Assembly (NCBI GenBank): GCA_947646115.1
Contig: CANSFH010000010.1
Coordinates: forward strand, 1 to 37,092
Direction: 5' to 3'
From: an uncultured Mycoplasma sp.
Lineage (GTDB): Bacteria; Bacillota_I; Bacilli_A; RF39; UBA660
Length of the DNA stretch: 37,092 nt
Shown here: in pieces, positions 1 through 7,602 of the stretch
How positions within the stretch are numbered: the stretch's first letter is position 1
Layout: each line of letters starts with the position of its first letter
Translations under genes and position numbers: made by a program
Notes under the pieces: model-generated
Databases searched by the model: none
Told to the model about the DNA's origin: nothing
What the model saw: the letters and a program-made list of their open reading frames with translations, nothing else

Positions 1-521
1 TAGCAAGTTATGAAAGCAAGATAGATGCCAATGCAGGATTCTGTAATGATAGAGAGCCAAGTACAAGTAATACAATAAGTAATGGAAGTGGCGGAACAGG
101 AACAACAGCAACATATTATGGAGCATATATAAGATTTATACCAGGAGGAAGCTGGGGAACAACCCAAACGCCAACATTCAAATGTAAGAATAGTGGTGAT
201 TTGTTCACAAAAAGTGGGTCTTCAAAAGGAAATAAAAGTCTAACAAATCCAATAGGATTAATAACAGCAGATGAAGTATTGTATGCAGGAGGATTTGGGG
301 GAAAGTCTAATTCAAGTTATTACTTATATACAGGACAAAATTACTGGACGTTGTCTCCGTATGGTGCGATGGATGCTGTCGTGTTCTATGTGCGTTCGAA
401 TGGCTACCTCGACGCTACCAGCGTGGACGTCGCGTCTGGTGTGCGCCCAGTAATAAATCTGAAGGCTGATACAACAATGACAGGAAAAGGAACAGCAAGT
501 GATCCATATGTTGTAGTTTAA
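1..521 (+). CDS. C-terminal part of a DGR-type variable surface protein (5' end outside window)
   Basis: The reading frame is open from base 3, so this is the 3' end of a gene that begins before the window. The visible ~172 residues are the second half of the C-type-lectin-like domain shared with the proteins at 542, 18144 and 33149: NAGFCNDREPST, TYYGAYIRF, PTFKCKNSGDLFT, NPIGLITADEV, YYLYTGQNYWTLSP, then GVRPVINLKAD and a final DPYVVV. The segment between YWTLSP and GVRPV is the hypervariable part (see 345-449). The first in-frame ATG is at 201, but homology runs through the upstream codons without a break, so 201 is not the true start. Only 20 bases separate the stop from the next gene, with no terminator, so the two are probably co-transcribed. 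Function is inferred: a surface-exposed binding protein whose ligand-binding face is diversified. Confidence 0.85.
   Translation, partial: ASYESKIDANAGFCNDREPSTSNTISNGSGGTGTTATYYGAYIRFIPGGSWGTTQTPTFKCKNSGDLFTKSGSSKGNKSLTNPIGLITADEVLYAGGFGGKSNSSYYLYTGQNYWTLSPYGAMDAVVFYVRSNGYLDATSVDVASGVRPVINLKADTTMTGKGTASDPYVVV
345..449 (+). other. DGR-type variable region VR1
   Basis: This is a GC-rich patch inside an AT-rich gene, from the TGG of YWTLSP to the CCA of GVRP. Against VR3 and VR4 it shares GTG TTC, TCG, GGC and GGT GTG CGC CCA. It differs mainly at codons ending in T or C whose first two bases vary: TAT/TCT/CTT at 360, CGT/AAT/GGT, AAT/ACT/GCT, GTC/TAC/AGC, and TCT/AAT/GTT at 435. This is what AAY template codons give when adenines are randomised. 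Confidence 0.8.
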
Positions 522-541
522 AATAGTTAGGAAAGATAAGT

Positions 542-3226
542 ATGAAAAGAAATAAAAAAGTAGTTATAGGAATAATAGTAGTATTAGTATTAATAGGAGT
601 AATAACACTATCATATGCCTTTTTAAGTGTAGGAGGAAAACAAGAACTAGGAAATACTTTTCAAAGTGGATGTTTAAATATAAGAATAGATAGTGAATCA
701 AATGCTATAAGTTTAAATAATGCTAAACCAGTAACAGATGTAGAAGGATTATCTACAGAAGGATATACATTTACAGTAAAGAATACATGTAGTACAAGTG
801 CAGATTTTATTATAAATATAGAAAATATAGATAGACAAGAAAATAGTCTTAATAGTGATTATTTAAAAGTAGCAATAAATGGAGAAGAATTTGATAATAT
901 AGTAAGTATATTAAGTAGTAATATAACTGCAACACCAAGTGTAAGTAATGCCTATGAAGCATATACCATCTATACAGGAAGTATAGAAGGAAACACTACT
1001 AGAACTTTTAAAATAAGAGAATGGTTAGATTATGATGCAACAAAAGAACAAGCAGCAAGTAAAGTAATAAAGAACAAAATAAATGTTATAGCCAAAAGTG
1101 ATGTAGAAGTAATAAATAAACCAACAATAAAACAAAACTTAAAACTAACAAAGATGTTAGGAAATATAACAGGAACAGTAGGAAATGCAAAATATTGTGT
1201 AACAGAGAGTAGTGTATGTACACCAAATAAAGAAGTGACAATAGAAAATAATAAAACAAGTATTGAATTAGAAATAAAAGATGAAAAACAAGTAGTATGC
1301 ATTAGTTTAGATAATGGAACAGTAATGTGTAGTGAACCAAGAGTTTCAGGATATTGTCCAGAAGGTGGAACAAGTTGTAAGAGTATAATGGCTAATATAG
1401 ATACCATAGATACAAGAACAGACTTTTCTACAACTATAACAGAAGAAACAAACAAGAAGATATATCAAGCAGAAGATGATGATGGAGTAACATACTATTA
1501 TGCAGGAGCAACCCAAGATAACTATGTTAAGTTTGCAGGAAAATATTGGCGAATAATTAGAATAAATGGTGATGGAACAATCAGAATGATATATGATGGG
1601 GATACTGCTAGAGCAAATGGAAGCTCATTAACTGTAGAAAAATATGCATTTAATTCGCATAATGATGATAATATGTATGTAGGATTTAAGTACACTTCAG
1701 GACAAGTGCACGGTATCGGAACGGAATCGCCAATTCTGAAAAAATCAAATACTTGGTATGAAGATAATCTAGCAAGTTATTCAGATAAAATAGACCCAAA
1801 TGCAGGATTCTGTAATGATAGGGAGCCAAGTACAAATGACATTGAAAGTAATGGTTTAGGTGGAGCAGGAACAACTCAAACATATTATGGGGCATACCTA
1901 AGGTTTTACAATGGAGGAAGCTGGGGAACAACTCAAACACCAACATTCAAATGTAAGAATAGTGGGGACTTATTCACAAAAACAACCGCAACAAAAGGAA
2001 ACAAGTCATTAACAAATCCAATAGGATTGGTAACAGCCGATGAAGTAGTGTACGCAGGAGGTTTAGGTGAAAAGGAAAATTCTAATTATTATCTGTATTC
2101 AGGTCAAACCTACTGGACAATGTCTCCACGAAGTTTTGGACTTTCACATTCTTATGTTTTTCTTGTTGAATCAGATGGCTCTTTTGGTGCTAGAAACGTG
2201 GACTTCCCGTATGGTGTGCGCCCTGTAATAAATTTAAGAGCAGATCTTGAATTAACTGGAACAGGAACAATGAATGATCCATATCAAGTAAGTGACTTGG
2301 ATAAAGCAGGTAAAACAATACTTTCACATAATGAAATAAAGGAAGAAATACCAGATTTTAGTAAAACAACATGTTCAGAAGGATGTGATGATAATAATTC
2401 AGGATTATATAAAGCATCAGATGATGATGGTATAAGTTATTATTTTCGTGGAAGTGTAGAAAATAACTATGTAAAATTTGCCAATAAATTCTGGAGAATC
2501 ATTAGAATTAATGGCGATGGAAGCATCAGAATGATATATGATGGAACAAGTATACATAATAATGGGGCATCAACAAGTGATAGTATAGCAGTTGCAAGTC
2601 AGACTTTTAATGCAAATTTTGACAATAACATGTATGTAGGGTTCAAGTATACAAGTGGACAGGTTCATGGAACAGGAACAAAATCAAATGCACTAACACA
2701 ACTAGAAACATGGTATAATAACAACCTAGCAAGTTATGCATCAAAACTAGATACAAATGCAGGCTTCTGTGGCGATAGAACGCCAAGTACAAGTGAAACA
2801 GCAATCAATAATTCAGGAGGAACAGGAACAACTACAACATATTATGGAGCCTATATAAGAGTGTATATGAATAGAGTACCAAGATTAAATTGTTTAATTG
2901 AGGACTTATACACATTAAGTGGAGCTTCAAAAGGAAATAAAACATTAGCAAATCCAATAGGACTAATAACAGCAGATGAAGTAAGTATGGCAGGAGGAGT
3001 ATATAACAAAGCAAATAAAAGTTATTACTTATATAATGGTCAAGTATACTGGACTTTGTCTCCGTCTAATGCGCTGAATGCTCGCGTGTTCGTTGTTAAT
3101 TCGACTGGCTACCTCGGCTGGGATCGCGTGGACTACACGAATGGTGTGCGCCCAGTAATAAATCTGAAAGCTGATACTATTTTTACGGGTACAGGAACTA
3201 TGTCTGATCCTTATGTAGTAGTTTAA
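542..3226 (+). CDS. Large surface protein with TasA-like N-terminus and two variable C-type-lectin-like domains
   Basis: This is an 894-aa predicted exported protein. Residues ~7-28 form one hydrophobic segment (signal or anchor). Residues ~30-190 look like a TasA/camelysin-type beta domain (YAFLSVGG, then NTFQSGCLNIRI). A linker with Cys pairs follows. Two copies of the lectin-like domain occupy ~310-582 and ~620-894. Each starts with DDDG-YYY, continues through YVKFA-K-WRIIRINGDG, NMYVGFKYTSGQVHG, NAGFC and YYGAY, and ends GVRPVINL with a Gly-Thr-rich DPYxV tail. VR2 (residues ~525-561) and VR3 (~837-871) are the variable parts. The start ATG at 542 follows AGGAAAG. The preceding paralogue ends 20 bp upstream, so they likely share a transcript. 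A strong hairpin terminator follows at 3235. Carrying two diversifiable domains in one chain is unusual. The lectin-like fold is inferred from motif pattern only. Confidence 0.85.
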   Translation: MKRNKKVVIGIIVVLVLIGVITLSYAFLSVGGKQELGNTFQSGCLNIRIDSESNAISLNNAKPVTDVEGLSTEGYTFTVKNTCSTSADFIINIENIDRQENSLNSDYLKVAINGEEFDNIVSILSSNITATPSVSNAYEAYTIYTGSIEGNTTRTFKIREWLDYDATKEQAASKVIKNKINVIAKSDVEVINKPTIKQNLKLTKMLGNITGTVGNAKYCVTESSVCTPNKEVTIENNKTSIELEIKDEKQVVCISLDNGTVMCSEPRVSGYCPEGGTSCKSIMANIDTIDTRTDFSTTITEETNKKIYQAEDDDGVTYYYAGATQDNYVKFAGKYWRIIRINGDGTIRMIYDGDTARANGSSLTVEKYAFNSHNDDNMYVGFKYTSGQVHGIGTESPILKKSNTWYEDNLASYSDKIDPNAGFCNDREPSTNDIESNGLGGAGTTQTYYGAYLRFYNGGSWGTTQTPTFKCKNSGDLFTKTTATKGNKSLTNPIGLVTADEVVYAGGLGEKENSNYYLYSGQTYWTMSPRSFGLSHSYVFLVESDGSFGARNVDFPYGVRPVINLRADLELTGTGTMNDPYQVSDLDKAGKTILSHNEIKEEIPDFSKTTCSEGCDDNNSGLYKASDDDGISYYFRGSVENNYVKFANKFWRIIRINGDGSIRMIYDGTSIHNNGASTSDSIAVASQTFNANFDNNMYVGFKYTSGQVHGTGTKSNALTQLETWYNNNLASYASKLDTNAGFCGDRTPSTSETAINNSGGTGTTTTYYGAYIRVYMNRVPRLNCLIEDLYTLSGASKGNKTLANPIGLITADEVSMAGGVYNKANKSYYLYNGQVYWTLSPSNALNARVFVVNSTGYLGWDRVDYTNGVRPVINLKADTIFTGTGTMSDPYVVV
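2114..2224 (+). other. DGR-type variable region VR2 (only 3' end looks recently homed)
   Basis: This lies in the internal domain. Its first two thirds use AT-rich host-like codons (CCA, GTT TTT, TCA in place of CCG, GTG TTC, TCG). The last ~25 bases (AAC GTG GAC TTC CCG TAT, then GGT GTG CGC CC) match the frame of VR1 and VR3. Immediately after this the sequence again differs from the others (CCT GTA, ATTTAAGA). The pattern suggests a short conversion tract anchored at the 3' end. Confidence 0.65.
3050..3154 (+). other. DGR-type variable region VR3
   Basis: This is the terminal variable patch of the 894-aa protein and the closest match to VR1. It has the same frame (TTG TCT CCG, GCG, GCT, GTG TTC, TCG, GGC TAC CTC, GTG GAC, GGT GTG CGC CCA GTA ATA AAT CTG). 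Most differences fall in first and second positions of codons ending in T or C, plus ACG versus GCG at the first base only. A few third-base differences (around 3095 and 3119-3124) do not fit a pure adenine rule. Confidence 0.8.
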
Positions 3227-3234
3227 AATATATT

Positions 3235-3264
3235 AAAAGAACATTCGCGTTTGAATGTTCTTTT
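3235..3264. terminator. Bidirectional intrinsic terminator
   Basis: There is a perfect 12-bp stem (3235-3246 with 3253-3264, AAAAGAACATTC arm) and a 6-nt loop, flanked by A-rich and T-rich ends. It sits between the convergent stops of the variable-protein gene (3226) and spoIVA (3268). Confidence 0.85.
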
Positions 3265-3267
3265 ACT

Positions 3268-4746
3268 TTATAGAACTATTGCTATTAGATTACTTGAACC
3301 TTTGTTTACTATTTTAGTTACTGTTTGAGATAACTTGTATCTTGTTGCATCTGGCATCATTGATAGTTTGGCTTGGATTCCTTCTTGAACTATAGCTTCT
3401 AGACTTCTACCAAATATTTCGCTTTGCCAAATAGAGTTAGGATCTTTTTCATAATCTTTCATTAAATAATTTATTAATTCTTTTGATTGTTGTTCACTAC
3501 CAATTATTGGTTCAAAAGTTGAAGAAACTTCTACTTTCATTAAATGAACACTTGATGCTGTTGCTTTAAGTCTGACTCCGTAACGTGAACCTTGTTTTAC
3601 AATTTCTGGTGTTTCTAATTTCATATCTTTTATGGTTGGATACATTATACCATAACCACTATTTTTAGCAACTTTTAAGGCACTTTTAATGGAATCCATT
3701 TCTTCTTTAGATTCTTTATAGGTAGTAAATATTTTTATTAATCCAGCTTTAGATGTTGCACTATCTCCCATAATACTTTTTAAGACATTATTATATAGTT
3801 CAGAATCAGCTTCTAGATTAATTACAACTGTACCAGTTGATGAGTCTAGTTCACTTATATAAGATTTAGATATATATTCACTATCACTAAAATGTCCTAA
3901 TATATCATCAATATCTTTTATTTTTTCTACACTAGTAACACTTTCTTTAATTTTAGTTAAAAAATGTTCTTTTATTTCATGAGTTTTAGGTAAAGCATCT
4001 ATCCATTCCGGAATATTAACTTTTATATCTAAAACTGGGAATTCATACAATGCTTTTTTTAGTATTTCCATTATTTCGACTTCATTCATTTTTTCAGCAC
4101 TAATAGGAAGAACAGGAACATCATATGTATCTTCAATTTCTCTAGCTATTCTTACTGTATCAGTATTAGTTGGATGAATACTATTTAAAATAACAATAAA
4201 TGGTTTACCAATTTCTTTTAATTCATTTATAACTTTTGCTTCAGCATCTAAATAGCTATTACGAGGTATTTCACCAAATGAACCATCACTAGTTATAACA
4301 ATACCAATAGTAGCGTGATCTTTAATTACTTTTTCTGTGCCTATTTCCGCGGCTTCAATAAATGGTATTGATTCCTCGAACCAAGGTGTTTTAACCATAC
4401 GAGGATTACCATCTTCATCTTCATAACCGTTTGAACCTGGAATAACAAAGCCTACACAATCAACTAATTTAATATTAGTTTTAAATTCATTAACTTGAAC
4501 TTCAGCGCCGTTAGATGGAACAAATTTAGGTTCAGTTGTCATGATAGTTTTTCCTTGGGCACTTTGAGGTATTTCATCTAAACAATGTTTTTTTTCATAC
4601 TCATCAGTGATGTTTGGAACAACAAGGTTTTCAATAAATCTTTTGATAAAGGTTGATTTACCTGTTCTGACCGCTCCGACTACTCCTAAATAAATACTTC
4701 CATTTCCTCTTTTGGCAATTGATTCAATAATCTCTTTTTTTTCCAA
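3268..4746 (-). CDS. spoIVA: Stage IV sporulation protein A, spore coat morphogenetic ATPase
   Basis: SpoIVA is the ATPase that polymerises on the forespore surface to form the basement layer of the spore coat and is also needed for cortex formation. The protein shows the family start SIYLGVVGAVRTGKST with the Walker A motif at residues 24-32, LVDCVGFVIPG (Walker B-like Asp96) and the characteristic hydrophobic C-terminus ending in SNLIAIVL. I chose the TTG at 4746 because it gives 492 residues, the length I recall for Bacillus subtilis SpoIVA, aligns with its N-terminus (MEKxxI), and lies ~6 nt after an AAGATGGTG ribosome site. A TTG at 4764 would add six residues. The gene is monocistronic, ends at the shared terminator at 3235-3264, and diverges from dinD. 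Forespore/mother-cell control is expected, but I could not assign a SigE promoter with confidence. Confidence 0.96.
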   Translation of the reverse strand: MEKKEIIESIAKRGNGSIYLGVVGAVRTGKSTFIKRFIENLVVPNITDEYEKKHCLDEIPQSAQGKTIMTTEPKFVPSNGAEVQVNEFKTNIKLVDCVGFVIPGSNGYEDEDGNPRMVKTPWFEESIPFIEAAEIGTEKVIKDHATIGIVITSDGSFGEIPRNSYLDAEAKVINELKEIGKPFIVILNSIHPTNTDTVRIAREIEDTYDVPVLPISAEKMNEVEIMEILKKALYEFPVLDIKVNIPEWIDALPKTHEIKEHFLTKIKESVTSVEKIKDIDDILGHFSDSEYISKSYISELDSSTGTVVINLEADSELYNNVLKSIMGDSATSKAGLIKIFTTYKESKEEMDSIKSALKVAKNSGYGIMYPTIKDMKLETPEIVKQGSRYGVRLKATASSVHLMKVEVSSTFEPIIGSEQQSKELINYLMKDYEKDPNSIWQSEIFGRSLEAIVQEGIQAKLSMMPDATRYKLSQTVTKIVNKGSSNLIAIVL

Positions 4747-4833
4747 AATTTCACCATCTTTCAATCTTTCTATTTAAAGTTATGTATATACATTTAAAAA
4801 TATAACTAAATATAATTAAAGTTTTATTATAAT

Positions 4834-4862
4834 TTGACCAATATAAAAAGATATTGTATAAT
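4834..4862 (+). promoter_or_regulatory. Vegetative-type promoter for the dinD locus
   Basis: TTGACC (4834-4839), 17-bp spacer, perfect TATAAT (4857-4862). It would give a ~170-nt leader before the dinD ATG at 5039. That leader holds a GCGAC/GTCGC inverted repeat (4984-4988 and 4998-5002, 9-nt loop). I see no Bacillus-type LexA box of the GAAC-N4-GTTC form here. Confidence 0.7.
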
Positions 4863-5038
4863 ATGAGTATATAATAGTTAATTATATTTGAATAATGGTA
4901 GTAAATTTAAAATTAATTATATTGTAGAGATTCTAATATTAAATAATTTTTTGAGAAGACAATTTATTATTTATTTTTTAATTGCGACAACAGTATCGTC
5001 GCAGTTAATGTTTTTATGAAGTGAGAGGAGGTAATTTA

Positions 5039-5862
5039 ATGGAAGAAATTATGAAATACAATGAAACAATATTTGAAGATATTAAACATATTAATGAATA
5101 TGGAAATGAGTATTGGTGTGCTAGAGAACTGCAAAAAGTTTAGATTATAAAGAATGGAGAAAATTTGAAAATGTAATATTTAAAGCTCAAAATGCTTGCC
5201 GTAATAGTAGTACTAGGGTTGTAGACCATTTTGTCGAGGTGGACAAAATGGTTAATATAGGTTCAGGAGCTCAAAGAAAGCAAAATGATTATAAACTTTC
5301 GCGATATGCATGTTATTTAATTGTTCAAAATGCTGATCCAAATAAAGCAGTTGTTGCCTTAGGTCAAACTTATTTTGCTATTCAGACTAGAAAACAAGAG
5401 TTAACTGAAAAAGAATACAGTGAATTAACTGAAGATGAAAAAAGATTTTATCAAAGAAATTTAACTAAAAAAGGGAATTATTCATTAAATCAGACAGCAA
5501 AAAAAGCTGGAGTTAAAAACTTTGATAAATTTCACAATTCAGGATATAAAGGATTATATAATGGCAAAACTGCTGCTGATATTGCCAAAAGAAAGGGACT
5601 AAGATATCGAGAAGATATTTTAGATAATATGGGTAGTGATGAATTAATTGCTAATTTATTTAGAATATCACAGATTGAGCAAAAATTAAAAAGAGAAAAT
5701 ATTAAAACTGAAAAAGAGGCAAATGAAGTTCATTATGAAGTAGGTAGTAAGATAAGAAATACAATAAAGGAATTAGGTGGAACTATGCCAGAAGAATTAC
5801 CTACGCCTAAAAAAAGCTTAAAAGAATTAGAAAAAGAAAATAAAAATATTTATTTAAAATAG
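5039..5862 (+). pseudogene. dinD: DinD-like DNA damage-inducible protein, frameshifted
   Basis: A strong site (GAGAGGAGGT) precedes an ATG at 5039. The frame reads through WCARELQKV and hits TAG at 5141-5143. Homology continues at once in the next frame: DYKEWRKFENVIFKAQNA, then HFVEVDKMVNIGSGAQR, LSRYACYLIVQN, GQTYFAIQTRKQEL, MGSDELIANLFRISQ and GGTMPEELPTP, all typical of DinD. Restoring one T before 5141 rejoins the frames (V-L-D-Y). So the gene has a single-base deletion near 5141, or the assembly has an error there. The GTG at 5239 is not a plausible native start, since it lies inside the conserved region. DinD proteins modulate RecA-DNA filaments in E. coli; the role here is unknown. 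Confidence 0.85.
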
Positions 5863-5894
5863 CAAATTATAATATAAAAAAGGAGTTTGATAGT

Positions 5895-7601
5895 GTGAAT
5901 TTTATATTAAATGTAAATAAGAAATATAAGTGGCCTTATGTTATAGCTAATATTTTATTAATATTTTTTGATAGTATTGGATTTATTGTACCAATACTAG
6001 TGGGGTATTTAGTAGATAGTGTAACTGTTCATAATGATTATAGTAAGATATTAGGAATAACGTCTGCTATTATTTTGTTTGTAATTTGTAAAGTTCTGGG
6101 GTCTTATTTATCAGTTATTAAGTTAGATTTAATAAGTCATAGGATAATAAGTTCAGTTAAAGAGAAATGTTATAAAAATATAAATAATTTAGATTATTAT
6201 TTTTATGAACATGAAAAACGAGGAGAATTGATGACTAATTTTACTTCGGATTTAAATCATATTAGAAAACATCTTCGGTTTAATATTAAGACTGTGGGGG
6301 CTATTTTATTATCTTTTATTTTTTCTCTTTGCTATTTACTTACGATAAATATTCCATTTACTTTAATTTTATTAGCACCTGGAATAATAGTAGGCTTTAT
6401 TTCTTATAGATTTTTAAAAACTATTGCGCCAGAATATGAAAAATCAAGAGATTTAGCTAGTATGAGCAATGACTTTATCAGTGACAATATTGAAGCTAAT
6501 AAAGTAGTTAAAACATTTGCTTTAGAACGTGATGAAATAAAGAAAATGAAAAAGATTAATTTAAAATGGATTAAAAAAGACATGGATAATTGTTATTTAG
6601 AAAATAAGTTTTATTTAAATGTTGATTTCTTTAGTTATTTTATGAGTGTTATCTTTTTAATAGTTGGAGGTATTTTATTTATAAATGATAAAATAACTAT
6701 GGGAGAACTTATTATTTTTAATGCTTATCTTTATAATTTAAGAGCACCTTTTACAAGACTTAGTGGACTTTTAAATAGTGTACAACGATACGGAATTTCA
6801 AAAGAAAGAATTATAAAACTTATAAATGCTAAACCTAAAATTGTATTAGATGGTAAAGAGCCACTTGAAAGTCTACTTGTACCAATTAAATTTAACGATG
6901 TTAGAATCGTTTATGATAATAAAGTAGTATTAGAAAATTTAAATTTAGAAATAAATCCTTATGAGACTATTGCTTTTATAGGTAAGACTGGATCAGGAAA
7001 ATCTTCAATTGTTAATTTATTATTAGGTTTTATTGTGCCCGAGCGTGGTGAAGTTTTAATAAATGATAAAAATTATTTAGATTATAATATGAAAGATATT
7101 AGAGAAAGAGTAGGATATGTAACTCAATCAAGTTTCTTGTTTAGTGATTCAATTTATAATAATATTAAGTATGGTAGAGATGATGTAACTAGAGAAGAAG
7201 CAGGAAGATATGCAGAAATTGCTTGTTGTGATTATATTAAAAGATTACCAGAAGGACTTGATACTGTAATAGGTGAAAGGGGAGTTGGCTTATCTGGTGG
7301 TGAGAAACAACGACTTAGTCTGGCTAGAGCTTTAGCAGTTAGACCTGATATTTTACTGTTAGATGATATTACTAGTGCTCTGGATATTGAAACTGAAGAA
7401 AAAATAAATGAAAGTATTAAGAATTTAGATTATAAATCAACAAAGATAATAATTGCTAGTAAAATAGTATCGGTAATGAATGCTGATAAAATTTATGTTC
7501 TAGATGGGGGGAAAGTTGTCGAATCAGGCAATCATAAAGAATTAATTAAAAATAAAGGTTTATATTATGAACTGTATAATATTCAGAAAGGAGAAATTTA
7601 A
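5895..7601 (+). CDS. ABC exporter half-transporter with degenerate nucleotide site (NBD1-type)
   Basis: 568 aa. An N-terminal ABC exporter membrane domain with about six hydrophobic segments (residues ~15-300) is followed by a nucleotide-binding domain: Walker A GKTGSGKSS (~362), Q-loop YVTQSS, intact signature LSGGEKQRLSLARAL, and Walker B LLLDD followed by ITSALD. The catalytic Glu after Walker B is replaced by Asp, and the H-loop reads IIASKIVS with no His. These are the hallmarks of the degenerate subunit in heterodimeric exporters. The GTG start at 5895 follows AAAAGGAG. The partner gene starts 1 bp after the stop. Substrate cannot be told from sequence; families of this type export drugs, lipids or peptides. 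Confidence 0.92.
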   Translation: MNFILNVNKKYKWPYVIANILLIFFDSIGFIVPILVGYLVDSVTVHNDYSKILGITSAIILFVICKVLGSYLSVIKLDLISHRIISSVKEKCYKNINNLDYYFYEHEKRGELMTNFTSDLNHIRKHLRFNIKTVGAILLSFIFSLCYLLTINIPFTLILLAPGIIVGFISYRFLKTIAPEYEKSRDLASMSNDFISDNIEANKVVKTFALERDEIKKMKKINLKWIKKDMDNCYLENKFYLNVDFFSYFMSVIFLIVGGILFINDKITMGELIIFNAYLYNLRAPFTRLSGLLNSVQRYGISKERIIKLINAKPKIVLDGKEPLESLLVPIKFNDVRIVYDNKVVLENLNLEINPYETIAFIGKTGSGKSSIVNLLLGFIVPERGEVLINDKNYLDYNMKDIRERVGYVTQSSFLFSDSIYNNIKYGRDDVTREEAGRYAEIACCDYIKRLPEGLDTVIGERGVGLSGGEKQRLSLARALAVRPDILLLDDITSALDIETEEKINESIKNLDYKSTKIIIASKIVSVMNADKIYVLDGGKVVESGNHKELIKNKGLYYELYNIQKGEI

Positions 7602-7602
7602 A

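Noticed and set aside
201..521. A stand-alone 106-aa gene starting at ATG 201
   Set aside because: The same frame is open to the window edge and the upstream codons match the lectin-like domain of the paralogues, so it is the tail of a longer gene.
4765..4835. SigE promoter upstream of spoIVA
   Set aside because: A TTATATT-like and an ATACATA-like element occur on the minus strand, but spacing and match are too poor in such AT-rich sequence.
4863..5038. Small RNA or riboswitch in the dinD leader
   Set aside because: Only one short GCGAC/GTCGC hairpin is visible; there is no conserved riboswitch core and no terminator-like pair.
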